From NCBI GenBank assembly GCA_026193755.1, contig JAPHUI010000252.1:1-9615 (forward strand): DNA of 9,615 bases, given 5' to 3'. The translations under genes and the position numbers were made by a program. Below the pieces are notes generated by a model that was given only the letters and a program-made list of their open reading frames with translations, made no database searches and had not been told where the DNA came from. Positions 1 to 7,313 of the stretch are shown here, in pieces. The stretch's first letter is position 1. Each line of letters opens with the position of its first letter. Source of the stretch: Ignavibacteriaceae bacterium (lineage in GTDB: Bacteria > Bacteroidota > Ignavibacteria > Ignavibacteriales > Ignavibacteriaceae).

Positions 1-2100
1 AAGCAGATCAACTTTATCATCTTCTTTTATTTTATCGTAATCTTTAGGGTCAGCAAATGTAAGCGGCAGCATTCCCTGTTTTTTAAGATTTGTTTCGTGA
101 ATTCTTGCGAAGCTTTTTACAACTATTGCTCTGCCACCGAGAAATCTTGGTTCCATAGCTGCATGCTCTCGTGAGGAACCTTCACCATAATTTTCATCAC
201 CAATTACGACCCAATTAATTCCTTTCGCTTTATATTCACGAGCAACTTCCGGAACAGATTTGGTTTCACCACTATAAATATTTTTTACTTTGCCAGCATC
301 ACCTGAATAAGCATTTATTGCACCGATGAACATATTGTTGGAAATATTATCCAGATGTCCTCTGAATCTTAACCACGGACCTGCCATTGAAATATGATCA
401 GTTGTGCACTTTCCTTTTGCTTTAAGAAGCACAGGTAAATCAATTAAATCTTTTCCATCCCATTTTTGAAATGGTTTTAGAAGCTGTAAACGTTCGCTCT
501 TTTGATCAACTTTAACTTCAACGCTGCTACCATCTTGAGCAGGTGGAATAAATCCGCTGCTTCCCTCATCAAATCCTTTTGGCGGCAGCTCTTCACCTGT
601 TGGTGCATCAAGTTTTACTTTTTCTCCTTTTTGATTTACCAGCTCATCCGTCATCGGATTGAAGGAAAGACTTCCGGCTAAAGCCAGTGCAGTAGTAATT
701 TCCGGTGATGCAACAAATGCCAGAGTTTCCGGATTACCATCATTCCGTTTTGCAAAATTTCTGTTGAATGAAGTAACAATTGTGTTTTTCTCTCCGGTTT
801 TAATATCCATTCTTTTCCACATACCAATGCAGGGACCACAGGCATTTGCCAGAATTAGTCCGCCAATATCAGTTAAAGGTTTTAAAAGTCCATCTCTCTC
901 AACTGTTGCTCTAACCTGTTCAGAGCCCGGAGTAATCGTGAACTGTGATTTAGCTTTTAATCCTTTTTTAAGAGCAAGTTTAGCAATGCTTGCAGAACGG
1001 TCAATATCTTCATAACTGGAATTCGTACAACTTCCGATTAAAGCCACCGAAATTTTATCAGGATAATTTTCTTTCTTCACTGCTTCTTTCATTTTAGAAA
1101 TTGGCCATGCTTTATCAGGTGTGAAAGGACCGTTCAAGTGAGGTTCGAGTTCACTTAAATTAATTTCAATTACCTGGTCATAAAATTTATCAGGATTTTC
1201 AAACACTTCTTTATCTGCACACAACTCATCAGCAAGTCCTTCGGCAAGTGCTGCTACATCTACTCTTCTGGTAATTCTAAGATAGGAAGACATTTTTTCA
1301 TCGAAAGGAAATACCGAAGTAGTCGCACCAATTTCAGCACCCATGTTACAAATGGTCCCTTTGCCTGTGCAGGAAATTGAATTTGTTCCTTCTCCAAAAT
1401 ATTCAACGATGGCTCCTGTTCCACCTTTTACAGATAGTATCCCAGCAAGCTTAAGAATTACATCTTTCGCTGAAGTCCAGCCGCTCAATTTACCGGTTAG
1501 CTTTACACCAATAATTTTTGGCCATTTCAATTCCCACGGCATTCCAGCCATAACATCCACAGCATCGGCACCGCCAACACCAATTGCAATCATACCCAAA
1601 CCACCTGCATTCGGAGTATGTGAATCAGTGCCAATCATCATTCCACCAGGAAATGAATAATTCTCAAGTACAACCTGATGAATTATTCCTGCACCGGGTT
1701 TCCAGAAACCTATCCCAAATTTGCGTGATACACTTTCAAGAAAATTATAAACTTCTTTATTCTCTTCATTGGCACGAAGAAGATCGTCCTTTGCACCAAC
1801 CTGTGCCTGAATAAGATGGTCGCAATGAACGGTAGAAGGAACCGCAGTTGTTTTTTTACCTGCTGACATGAATTGAAGAAGTGCCATCTGTGCAGTTGCA
1901 TCCTGCATCGCTACCCTATCGGGTGCTAACTCAACATAATCTTTTCCACCCTTAAATTCTTTTGTTGGTTTATCCCATAAATGCGTATAAAGAACTTTCT
2001 CCGAATAAGTTAAAGGTCGATTCAGGACTTTTCTAATAGCGGTCAATTTTTCCCGGTAATTATTATATGCTTTTTTAATCATCTCTAAATTCGCTGTCAT
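1..2100 (-). CDS. acn: Aconitate hydratase, mitochondrial-type (partial, C-terminus beyond window)
   Basis: Interconverts citrate and isocitrate through cis-aconitate in the TCA cycle, in the cytoplasm, using a [4Fe-4S] cluster. Translating the minus strand from the ATG at 2098-2100 gives 700 uninterrupted codons running off the window edge. Visible family motifs are [21 protein letters not shown] (Asp159, His161), [36 protein letters not shown] and [19 protein letters not shown]. The three cluster ligands fall at Cys358, Cys421 and Cys424 and the catalytic-base serine at Ser642, the same numbers used for the mature pig heart enzyme, so this is the mitochondrial-like aconitase rather than AcnA or AcnB of enterobacteria. 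Members are usually about 750-780 residues, so roughly 55 or more C-terminal residues of the swivel domain are missing only because of the window edge. An AAAGGG ribosome binding site (complement of about 2106-2112) precedes the start. The gene is transcribed divergently from the response regulator, with no evident functional link to the pilin-like genes. Confidence 0.96.
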   Translation of the reverse strand, partial: MTANLEMIKKAYNNYREKLTAIRKVLNRPLTYSEKVLYTHLWDKPTKEFKGGKDYVELAPDRVAMQDATAQMALLQFMSAGKKTTAVPSTVHCDHLIQAQVGAKDDLLRANEENKEVYNFLESVSRKFGIGFWKPGAGIIHQVVLENYSFPGGMMIGTDSHTPNAGGLGMIAIGVGGADAVDVMAGMPWELKWPKIIGVKLTGKLSGWTSAKDVILKLAGILSVKGGTGAIVEYFGEGTNSISCTGKGTICNMGAEIGATTSVFPFDEKMSSYLRITRRVDVAALAEGLADELCADKEVFENPDKFYDQVIEINLSELEPHLNGPFTPDKAWPISKMKEAVKKENYPDKISVALIGSCTNSSYEDIDRSASIAKLALKKGLKAKSQFTITPGSEQVRATVERDGLLKPLTDIGGLILANACGPCIGMWKRMDIKTGEKNTIVTSFNRNFAKRNDGNPETLAFVASPEITTALALAGSLSFNPMTDELVNQKGEKVKLDAPTGEELPPKGFDEGSSGFIPPAQDGSSVEVKVDQKSERLQLLKPFQKWDGKDLIDLPVLLKAKGKCTTDHISMAGPWLRFRGHLDNISNNMFIGAINAYSGDAGKVKNIYSGETKSVPEVAREYKAKGINWVVIGDENYGEGSSREHAAMEPRFLGGRAIVVKSFARIHETNLKKQGMLPLTFADPKDYDKIKEDDKVDLL

Positions 2101-2273
2101 TTTAACCCTTTACTTTATGCAAGAATAATTTTTTTCTACTTCAAAATAAGCAAAAATGGTGAAATTTGCTTTAATGTGAGACTTACAAATGGCGTGCACG
2201 ATTTTTGAAGCAAACTGATAAATCTAACTAAAACAACCTTTACGTTGGGAAAAATTTAGCAGGAAAAGGTAAC
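2101..2273. promoter_or_regulatory. Divergent intergenic region, aconitase / response regulator
   Basis: This 173-base gap lies between two outward-facing start codons, so it must hold both promoters. It is AT-rich. I could not find a convincing sigma-70, sigma-54 (GG-N10-GC) or Bacteroidetes-type (TTTG...TAnnTTTG) promoter on either strand. TGGCGTGCACG near 2190-2200 resembles a sigma-54 -24 box, but no GC occurs at the right distance. The role is inferred from position. Confidence 0.5.
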
Positions 2274-2276
2274 GTG
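2261..2276 (+). promoter_or_regulatory. Ribosome binding site that fixes a GTG start
   Basis: AGGAAAAGG at 2261-2269 precedes GTG at 2274-2276; the AGGA core is 9 bases from the start. The receiver-domain motif ILIIDDE begins five codons later, and I see no ATG or other plausible in-frame start just upstream. GTG is therefore the likely start despite being a non-ATG codon. Confidence 0.75.
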
Positions 2277-3644
2277 GAGAAAAATCCAATCTTAATTATA
2301 GACGACGAGCCTTCCTATTTACAATTAATGAAGGAGTTTCTGAACCAGGAAGGATACACGAATGTTTTAACTGAACAAAATCCTTTAAAAGTTTTACCAC
2401 TTCTGGAAAGAACAGATATTGATTTAATTCTTCTTGATATATTCATGCCGGAGATGAATGGTCTTGAACTGCTTGAAAAAATCTATGCAGTCTATCCGCA
2501 GATTCCTGTTGTTGTAATTACCGCTGTGCATGAAGTCCAAATCGCATTAAATGCAATAAAACTTGGCGCTTATGAATTTATTACTAAACCGCCAGATACA
2601 GACAGATTATTACTGACGATACGAAGAGCATTGAACACAAAACTGCTTGAATCCGAACGTGACTCACTTAGAAGAGCACTTCTTGAACAGAAACCAAGCA
2701 GGAGAATTTTCTCAGATATTATCACTGACTCACCATCGATGCATAAGGTGTTTGAGCTGGCTGAAATCTTTGCACCAACAAACGAAACAATTTACATTGC
2801 CGGTGAAACAGGAACCGGAAAAGATATGATCGCAAGAAAAATTCACGATCTTTCTCCAAGAAGAAATAAACCATTTATAGCAGTAAATCTTGCATCTATT
2901 TCACCAAGTCTTTTCGAAAGCGAATTGTTCGGTTATAAGAAGGGAACTTTCACTGGTGCACTTGAAGACAAGATTGGTTATTTCGAAGCTGCAAATGGTG
3001 GAACTATTTTTCTGGACGAAGTTGGTGAGCTTCCTATGCCCTTACAGGGTAAACTCTTAAGAACGATTCAGTATAACGAAATTTACAGGATAGGCGATCC
3101 AAAACCTGTCCAGCTGGATATCAGAATTATTTCGGCAACTAATAAAGACCTTCTGGAAGCAGTAAACAAGAAAGAATTCAGACCAGACTTATATTATCGT
3201 TTAAACCGGGGTTACATCTACATGCCTCCGCTTCATAGAAGAGGCGATGATGTTGTATTACTTGCGGAACATTTTCTTGAAGTAGGAACTAGAACTTACA
3301 ATAAAAATATTCGGGGTTTTTCTGATGCCGTTCTCGATGCATTAAGAAATTATTCTTTTCCGGGAAACGTACGGGAAATGGAAAATATTATACTGAATGC
3401 AGTGGCTAAAAGTTTTGATGAGACATACATAAATTCTATTGACCTTCCACGAGAATATATCAAACCTCCCGATAATGGAAACCACAAACCGAAACTGGTA
3501 AGTTTGGATTTAGCTGCTGAAGAGCACATCTTAAATGTAATGAGAACTGTGGGCAACAGTGTGCAAAGAGCGGCACCTCTGCTTGGAGTTAGTGAACGCA
3601 CTTTGCAAAGAAGATTAAAAGCTATCCGGGAAAGACGGAATTGA
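2274..3644 (+). CDS. NtrC-family sigma-54-dependent response regulator
   Basis: A two-component transcriptional activator of 456 residues, a normal length for the family. Residues 1-120 form a receiver domain with acidic pocket Asp10-Asp11, phosphoacceptor Asp55 (LLDIFMPEMNG), Thr83 and Lys105. Residues about 145-385 form the AAA+ sigma-54 activation domain: Walker A GETGTGKD at 177-184, the sigma-54-contacting loop as GTFTGA at 224-229 (usual form GAFTGA), Walker B TIFLDE at 244-249, then FRPDLYYRLN and NVREMEN. Residues 414-456 form a Fis-type helix-turn-helix ending in ERTLQRRLK. When phosphorylated it should hydrolyse ATP to remodel sigma-54 polymerase on DNA. No histidine kinase is present in the window, so the partner is unknown. 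Cassette A starts 193 bases downstream on the same strand with no terminator between, which makes the pilin-like genes a plausible but unproven target. The start is GTG. Confidence 0.95.
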   Translation: MEKNPILIIDDEPSYLQLMKEFLNQEGYTNVLTEQNPLKVLPLLERTDIDLILLDIFMPEMNGLELLEKIYAVYPQIPVVVITAVHEVQIALNAIKLGAYEFITKPPDTDRLLLTIRRALNTKLLESERDSLRRALLEQKPSRRIFSDIITDSPSMHKVFELAEIFAPTNETIYIAGETGTGKDMIARKIHDLSPRRNKPFIAVNLASISPSLFESELFGYKKGTFTGALEDKIGYFEAANGGTIFLDEVGELPMPLQGKLLRTIQYNEIYRIGDPKPVQLDIRIISATNKDLLEAVNKKEFRPDLYYRLNRGYIYMPPLHRRGDDVVLLAEHFLEVGTRTYNKNIRGFSDAVLDALRNYSFPGNVREMENIILNAVAKSFDETYINSIDLPREYIKPPDNGNHKPKLVSLDLAAEEHILNVMRTVGNSVQRAAPLLGVSERTLQRRLKAIRERRN

Positions 3645-3699
3645 ATTCCAAGACAACGACGACGAAGTTATTATCCCAATTTTTCTACCTAAAAATCAG

Positions 3700-3720
3700 T
3701 AAATCTTACCTAACGATTAT
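3700..3720 (+). promoter_or_regulatory. Shared upstream element 1, cassette A copy
   Basis: TAAATCTTACCT, four bases, then ATTAT. The matching stretch at 6951-6971 reads TAAATTTACCT, four bases, then ATTACC. It lies about 130 bases before the cassette A start. It may be an activator or repressor site kept after duplication; AT-rich chance similarity cannot be excluded by eye. Confidence 0.35.
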
Positions 3721-3769
3721 CCCTTAGTAAATATTTTTAATTTTTTTAGTAAAAATCAAATCTATTTAC

Positions 3770-3810
3770 GACAATAGTGACGTGTTGTAAGGTACATTTA
3801 TTGATTTTGT
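3770..3810 (+). promoter_or_regulatory. Shared upstream element 2, cassette A copy (putative promoter)
   Basis: Begins GACAATAGTGACGTG and ends around TATTGATTTTGT, finishing about 28 bases before the first start codon. It aligns with 7044-7085 (GACAATAATGGCGTAG ... CTATTGATTGTA) before the truncated copy. Conservation amid diverged AT-rich flanks, and the short fixed distance to the start, suggest the core promoter. It fits neither a sigma-54 -24/-12 pair nor a clear sigma-70 pair, so the polymerase form is not assigned. Confidence 0.5.
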
Positions 3811-3837
3811 AATTGTCCAATAATAAGGGGTCATAAG

Positions 3838-4323
3838 ATGTCAAGTGTACATTCATTTTTAAGCTTAGGTGCTCTTCTTTTAGTATCGCTTATTTCTCTC
3901 AGATTTAACTCTGCGGTACTGGAGAATTCAACTATTGAAACTGAGAATAAAGTTTATCTTACAGCCTTTTCATTAGCAAATGATTTGATAGAAGAGATAA
4001 AAATGAAAGCTTTTGATGTAGCTACAATCAAATTCCCAACTACAGACCCATCTGTATTGACTTCTCCTTTTTCTCTGGGTCCAGCTTCAAACGAACATTA
4101 CCCAAACTTTAATGACATAGATGATTTCAACAATTATTGCGATACCATCACTGCTCCGCACGCTGAAAATTATATAGTCAGTTGCAACGTTTATTATGTT
4201 AGTGAATATAATCCCGATTATAAGGTTATGACACAAACATTTTACAAAAGAGCAGATGTTACTGTTTCAAGTCCTTATATGAAAAATACTATTCTATTAT
4301 CATTCATTTTCACACTTAAATAA
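3838..4323 (+). CDS. PilV/GspI-like minor pilin or pseudopilin (cassette A, gene 1)
   Basis: 161 residues with an N-terminal hydrophobic segment at about 7-23 (FLSLGALLLVSLISLRF) and the rest predicted outside the cytoplasm. After the anchor, the helical stretch at 43-60 (AFSLANDLIEEIKMKAFD) matches the pattern of PilV/GspI-type minor pilins. A DIDDFNNY motif sits at 93-100, followed by VSC with Cys116. Cys101 is present here but not in the cassette B copy, so a disulfide with Cys116 is possible. There is no Gly-Phe cleavage site and no Glu at +5 (Gly11 sits there if Phe7 is +1), so prepilin peptidase processing is doubtful. Ribosome binding site AAGGGG (3825-3830) is 7 bases from the ATG. 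The family assignment rests on pattern, operon order and companions; confident identity would need a profile search. Confidence 0.7.
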   Translation: MSSVHSFLSLGALLLVSLISLRFNSAVLENSTIETENKVYLTAFSLANDLIEEIKMKAFDVATIKFPTTDPSVLTSPFSLGPASNEHYPNFNDIDDFNNYCDTITAPHAENYIVSCNVYYVSEYNPDYKVMTQTFYKRADVTVSSPYMKNTILLSFIFTLK

Positions 4324-4325
4324 TT

Positions 4326-4874
4326 ATGAACGTAGTTTTAGATTTAGTAGGATCTGTAATAATTGCAGGCTTACTACTGTTAATGATGTTCAATGCGAAC
4401 ACTTATCAATCCAATACCAGGTTTGCATCTGACTCTGAGTTACAAATGCAGCAGAATGCAAAGACCCTTGCTGATATTGTAAGTTACGACCTGAGAAAAA
4501 TTGGATATGAATGCAAAACAAATCCTTTTTTAGTCGCAGACTCTGAACGGGTTTCATACTATGCAGATATAAATAGAGACGGTATACAGGATGTAGTAAC
4601 ATACTATATAAGCGATACCACTCGTGCAAGTTCAACTCCAAATCCTGAAGACCGCGTTTTAATAAGGATAGTAAACAACGATACGATTGCCGGACCATCA
4701 TTAGGATTAACAAAAGTAAGATTTTCTTACTACAATGATGTTGGAACCCCAACTTCAGATTTTAACGAAATACGTTTCGTCAAAGCTGAACTGTGGATTG
4801 AGTCTGTCGAATCGGTTGACAACGAATACTTATTTACTTACTGGGAATTAACAATAAGTCCGAGGAATATATGA
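4326..4874 (+). CDS. PilW/GspJ-like minor pilin or pseudopilin (cassette A, gene 2)
   Basis: 182 residues with a hydrophobic anchor at about 7-22 (LVGSVIIAGLLLLMMF). The segment ELQMQQNAKTLADIVSYDLR (39-58) followed by KIGYE and later a YADINRDGIQD turn follows the PilW/GspJ pattern of an amphipathic helix, 'dlRkiGy', and a mixed sheet. Asp81, Asn83, Asp85, Gly86 and Asp89 form a DxNxDGxxD loop typical of calcium sites. The C-terminus reads YWELTISPRNI, nearly the same as in the cassette B copy. It starts two bases after the stop of gene 1 with no recognisable ribosome binding site, so translation is probably coupled. It overlaps gene 3 by four bases (ATGA). No prepilin peptidase motif is visible. 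Role in a pilus or secretion tip complex is inferred. Confidence 0.7.
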   Translation: MNVVLDLVGSVIIAGLLLLMMFNANTYQSNTRFASDSELQMQQNAKTLADIVSYDLRKIGYECKTNPFLVADSERVSYYADINRDGIQDVVTYYISDTTRASSTPNPEDRVLIRIVNNDTIAGPSLGLTKVRFSYYNDVGTPTSDFNEIRFVKAELWIESVESVDNEYLFTYWELTISPRNI

Positions 4875-5881
4875 GCGGAAAAACAATGATTATTCTGGCA
4901 CTTGGCTTTTCAATTATAACTTCCTTTCTTATACTTAAATTGAATGCCAATTCAAAAGAAGGATTGAAAACAACCGTTGATCACTTTGAAAGCATTCAGT
5001 CACGGTTGATTGCCAATTCGGGTGCAGAAACTTATTTGGAGAAAATGAGAAGAAACAAATCTCTAAAGGGAATATTTAATAATAACGTCATTATGGGTGG
5101 TTATTATGATATTGATATATCCGGTCCAGATTCTTTACTTACAATTACATCCACAGGATATTTTGATAACGCTGTCCATCAATCTATAATCAGGGCAAGC
5201 AGAGAACCTGTCGAGTTGCCACCAACTTTAGGGGCACTTTATATCGTTTCTGATGTGCTTGGATTACAGCTAAACGGAAATCTTGATATTGGTGGTACAG
5301 ATAAAAACACTGATGGAACATTAGGACCAGAACCTGCCTTACCAGGAGTAGTGCTGGATGACCCTTCTGATAGTGCCTATTTTATAAATAATATAAAATC
5401 AAAAATTGCTAATGATATTGAAGGTTTTGGTGGAAGCCCTAGTGTTTATTCAACTCCCGATACGACAGACTGGGAAGCTGTAGTTATGAATACAATTTTT
5501 GCCGCAGATATAACTGTTCCCTCTGGTACCTATTCATCTGGAACTTTTGGAACACCAACCGATCCTAAAATAACTTTTATGAATGGTGAAATTCATTTAT
5601 CAGGTACTTGTCAGGGTGATGGAATCATGATAATTAATGGAAATCTTACAATGAGCGGAGATTTTACGTACAGAGGGATTATCCTGGTTTATGATAAATC
5701 AACAATCGATTGTCAAATTACTGGGAACGGTGGTGTTTATGGAACAACTATACTTGTTGGATCAAATGTAGATCTTCATGCTACAGGTAACGCAGGATTT
5801 TATTACAGCAGCCAGGCACTTAAGAATGCTCAACTAAATCTAAAATCCTCGAGGTTTGACATAGCAAGTTGGTGGGAGTAA
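4871..5881 (+). CDS. PilX/GspK-like membrane-anchored protein with beta-solenoid-like C-terminus (cassette A, gene 3)
   Basis: 336 residues. A short N-terminus (MSGK) leads into a hydrophobic segment at about 6-22, then QSRLIANSGAETYLEKM (43-59), which matches the PilX/GspK pattern in which small residues and a glutamate follow the anchor helix. GTDKNTDGT places Asp144, Asn146, Asp148 and Gly149 in a DxNxDG calcium-type loop. Residues 245-322 are rich in short Gly/Asn turns and beta strands (GDGIMIINGNLTMSGDF, YRGIILVYDKS, GNGGVYGTTILVGSN), resembling the beta-solenoid domains found in some PilX-type proteins. The start overlaps gene 2 (ATGA), and GAGGA at 4862-4866 serves as ribosome binding site. 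No prepilin cleavage motif is seen. It probably sits at the tip of a pilus-like structure or stays in the membrane. It is followed by a strong terminator. Confidence 0.7.
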   Translation: MSGKTMIILALGFSIITSFLILKLNANSKEGLKTTVDHFESIQSRLIANSGAETYLEKMRRNKSLKGIFNNNVIMGGYYDIDISGPDSLLTITSTGYFDNAVHQSIIRASREPVELPPTLGALYIVSDVLGLQLNGNLDIGGTDKNTDGTLGPEPALPGVVLDDPSDSAYFINNIKSKIANDIEGFGGSPSVYSTPDTTDWEAVVMNTIFAADITVPSGTYSSGTFGTPTDPKITFMNGEIHLSGTCQGDGIMIINGNLTMSGDFTYRGIILVYDKSTIDCQITGNGGVYGTTILVGSNVDLHATGNAGFYYSSQALKNAQLNLKSSRFDIASWWE

Positions 5882-5916
5882 AATTATAACAGCCCAATAA
5901 TATCCTTATTGTTTAA

Positions 5917-5951
5917 AATAAAACAGCTAATCTTTGATTAGCTGTTTTATT
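5917..5951. terminator. Bidirectional intrinsic terminator
   Basis: A 16-base-pair perfect stem (5917-5932 with 5936-5951) around a TTT loop, with core AACAGCTAATC / GATTAGCTGTT. T-rich runs flank it on both strands. It lies between the convergent cassette A and the cyclic-nucleotide-binding gene, and can end transcripts from both sides. Confidence 0.9.
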
Positions 5952-6002
5952 ATTATCAAAATATTGAATTGTTATGAAATTATAAATTGTATTAGCCGGA
6001 CG

Positions 6003-6434
6003 CTAATTTATTGAGGTTTCCTCAGCTACTTCTGCGGATTCCAATTTTCCAACCTTATTTACATTATCAGCTATTGTTTGATTATTAGCTACCAAATCTT
6101 TAAACGTCTCTGAATCGATTTTATAAAGCGTGCAGTTTTTATCTGCAATTACGAATGAAGATCTATTTGATCCGTCAAGAATTTCCCTCTCACCGAAAAA
6201 GTCAAGCAAATATCTACGTTCAATATTGCATTGATCACAGAATTTAATTTTTACTTCACCTTCAACAATTAAATAAAAATCGCTTGATTCATCATCAAAC
6301 GAATAGATAAGAGTTCCTTCTTTAACAAATAAAAAGTTTTTAGGCTTTATAAATGTTTTAAGAAAGGACTCAGGAATGGCTTTAAACATTTCGTTTGTTT
6401 TTACAAGCCTTAATAAATCCTGATCGACTATCAT
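6003..6434 (-). CDS. Stand-alone cyclic-nucleotide-binding domain protein
   Basis: 143 residues made almost wholly of a Crp/PKA-type cyclic-nucleotide-binding fold, with no DNA-binding helix-turn-helix and no membrane segment, so it is a cytosolic sensor or adaptor. Family features in order: MFKAIPESFLKTF (16-28), FVKEGTLIY (36-44), DFYLIVEGEVKI (52-63), and the phosphate-binding cassette FGEREILDGSNRSS (80-93). In the cassette Glu82 and Arg91-Ser92 stand where Crp has its ribose- and phosphate-contacting Glu, Arg and Ser, so ligand binding looks possible. The tail after about residue 128 is acidic and probably flexible. Cys66, Cys69 and Cys101 are present; no metal site can be claimed. Start ATG at 6432-6434 has a strong AAAGGGG ribosome binding site. 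It is convergent with cassette A and divergent from the truncated copy/cassette B. A link to the pilin-like genes is positional only. Stop is TAG. Confidence 0.85.
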   Translation of the reverse strand: MIVDQDLLRLVKTNEMFKAIPESFLKTFIKPKNFLFVKEGTLIYSFDDESSDFYLIVEGEVKIKFCDQCNIERRYLLDFFGEREILDGSNRSSFVIADKNCTLYKIDSETFKDLVANNQTIADNVNKVGKLESAEVAEETSIN

Positions 6435-6950
6435 ATGTTCCCCTTTCGGCTGTTGTGGATTTAATTTTAATTATTTAAAAGCACCAATTTTCTTGTCTTA
6501 ATAACCTCAAATTAAGTACCAATAAACATATAGATTTATACTTGTTGTAATCATTTCTAATAAGAAAACGAATATTATGGCGGTAAATATTTCACTTTTA
6601 ACATCCAATTTTTGAAATACCAGAATAAAGTTTAGTTTAATATAATTGCGAATAACTAAGATAATTTGCTTAAATAATATTTCATTTTTTGATTTTTGAA
6701 TACTCTCTTTCCGCGATAAACAAAATTAGTGGCGACAGAAATGTCGAAATTATTTTTAACAACTCCGAATTCTGATTCCACTGAAAGCATATTCAGTAGT
6801 TTCGACACTGCTTTTATATCTCTAATGAAATATTTTTATAGAATTAAATCACTCATGGAAAAAATTATAGGCAACAATCAATATCCAATATCTTATCTAT
6901 TGCCTTATTTACTTTAATTTCAGTAAAATTTAACACTTCACTTCGTTTAT

Positions 6951-6974
6951 TAAATTTACCTGTTTATTACCTGT
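6951..6974 (+). promoter_or_regulatory. Shared upstream element 1, cassette B copy, with TTACCTGT direct repeat
   Basis: TAAATTTACCT, four bases, ATTACC, matching 3700-3720 upstream of cassette A. Here TTACCTGT is itself repeated with an 11-base period, close to one helical turn. It begins about 160 bases before the ATG at 7115. This may be a binding site for a common regulator; the function is not shown. Confidence 0.35.
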
Positions 6975-7043
6975 AATCTTTACTTGTCAAAATGATACTT
7001 TATACAAATACTAACTATTAAATAAAAAATACAATAGGATATG

Positions 7044-7085
7044 GACAATAATGGCGTAGTGGACAGGCATATCTATTGATTGTAT
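7044..7085 (+). promoter_or_regulatory. Shared upstream element 2, cassette B copy (putative promoter)
   Basis: GACAATAATGGCGTAG followed by CTATTGATTGTA, aligned with 3770-3810. It ends about 30 bases before the truncated copy's ATG, as in cassette A. No equivalent precedes the intact gene at 7388, so cassette B is probably transcribed from here through the truncated gene. TGGC and GGC within it are 12 rather than 10 bases apart, which argues against a sigma-54 promoter. Confidence 0.5.
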
Positions 7086-7233
7086 TAATACAACTTTAAC
7101 AGGAGTTATAATTAATGTCAAATATAAATTTGTTTATAAGTATTGGTTCTGTTCTGTTGCTTTCACTTATATCCTTAAGATTTGACACTGCGGTTTTAGG
7201 AAATTCAGCTATGAACATGGAAAACGAAATAAA

Positions 7234-7256
7234 AAACGGCAATAATGTCGCCGTTT
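7234..7256. other. Hairpin at the divergence point of the truncated copy
   Basis: AAACGGC (7234-7240) pairs with GCCGTTT (7250-7256) around a 9-base loop. On the minus strand it is followed by TTTTTTATTTC, like an intrinsic terminator; on the plus strand only by TATATTTT. It could be a relic of an insertion or recombination event, or a terminator guarding against antisense transcription. Confidence 0.5.
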
Positions 7257-7288
7257 ATATTTTCCTGCTGTCAATCATATCAAATTGG

Positions 7289-7313
7289 ACTAAAAGCAGG
7301 CTTAGTTTTTTTT
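7289..7313 (+). terminator. Weak terminator-like hairpin with T8 tract
   Basis: ACTAA (7289-7293) pairs with TTAGT (7302-7306) directly before a run of T that reaches 7313; alternatively CCTGCT (7264-7269) pairs with AGCAGG (7295-7300). The stems are short. It could attenuate transcription between the truncated copy and cassette B, but the case is weak. Confidence 0.3.

Larger units (their letters stand above)
3645..3837 (+). promoter_or_regulatory. Upstream region of pilin-like cassette A
   Basis: A 193-base AT-rich gap with no intrinsic terminator for the preceding regulator gene. It contains short direct repeats: TACCTAA at 3686-3692 and 3707-3713 (21-base period), TTAGTAAA at 3724-3731 and 3746-3753 (22-base period), and an imperfect repeat beginning AAAAATCA at 3691 and 3751. 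Two blocks (3700-3720 and 3770-3810) recur upstream of the truncated copy at 7115 and are listed separately. Repeat periods near two helical turns would suit protein binding sites, which is inference. Confidence 0.5.
6435..7114. other. 680-base AT-rich intergenic region
   Basis: No gene is convincing here. An open frame at 6729-6917 (62 residues from GTG) lacks a ribosome binding site and any recognisable domain. The left end must contain the promoter of the cyclic-nucleotide-binding gene (minus), and the right end that of the truncated copy/cassette B (plus). TTACCTGT occurs twice 11 bases apart (6956-6963 and 6967-6974). A small hairpin CGACA-GAAA-TGTCG sits at 6733-6746. Two blocks near the right end match the region upstream of cassette A and are listed separately. 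No tRNA, insertion sequence or CRISPR repeat was seen. Confidence 0.6.

Noticed and set aside
659..1901. Open frames overlapping the first 2.1 kb on both strands (659-1015, 1343-1660, 1584-1814 on plus; 1710-1901 on minus)
   Set aside because: They lie within the aconitase reading frame on the minus strand, which has unmistakable family motifs; none of the alternatives shows a domain.
2647..3601. Open frames 2647-2829 (plus) and 3350-3601 (minus) inside the response regulator
   Set aside because: Shadows of the regulator's coding frame with no domain of their own.
6514..6545. Imperfect hairpin AAGT...ATAAA / TTTAT...ACTT
   Set aside because: Short AT-only stems with a bulge, expected by chance in sequence this AT-rich.
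6733..6746. Hairpin CGACA-GAAA-TGTCG as a terminator or RNA element
   Set aside because: Only five base pairs, no proper T tract directly after it, and no transcript expected to end there.
6729..6917. 62-residue open frame in the large intergenic gap
   Set aside because: GTG start, no ribosome binding site, AT-rich low-complexity composition and no recognisable motif; a chance frame is more likely.
7042..7072. Sigma-54-like promoter (TGGCG ... GGC) before the truncated copy
   Set aside because: GG and GC are 12 bases apart instead of 10, and the aligned cassette A block has no GG at that place.
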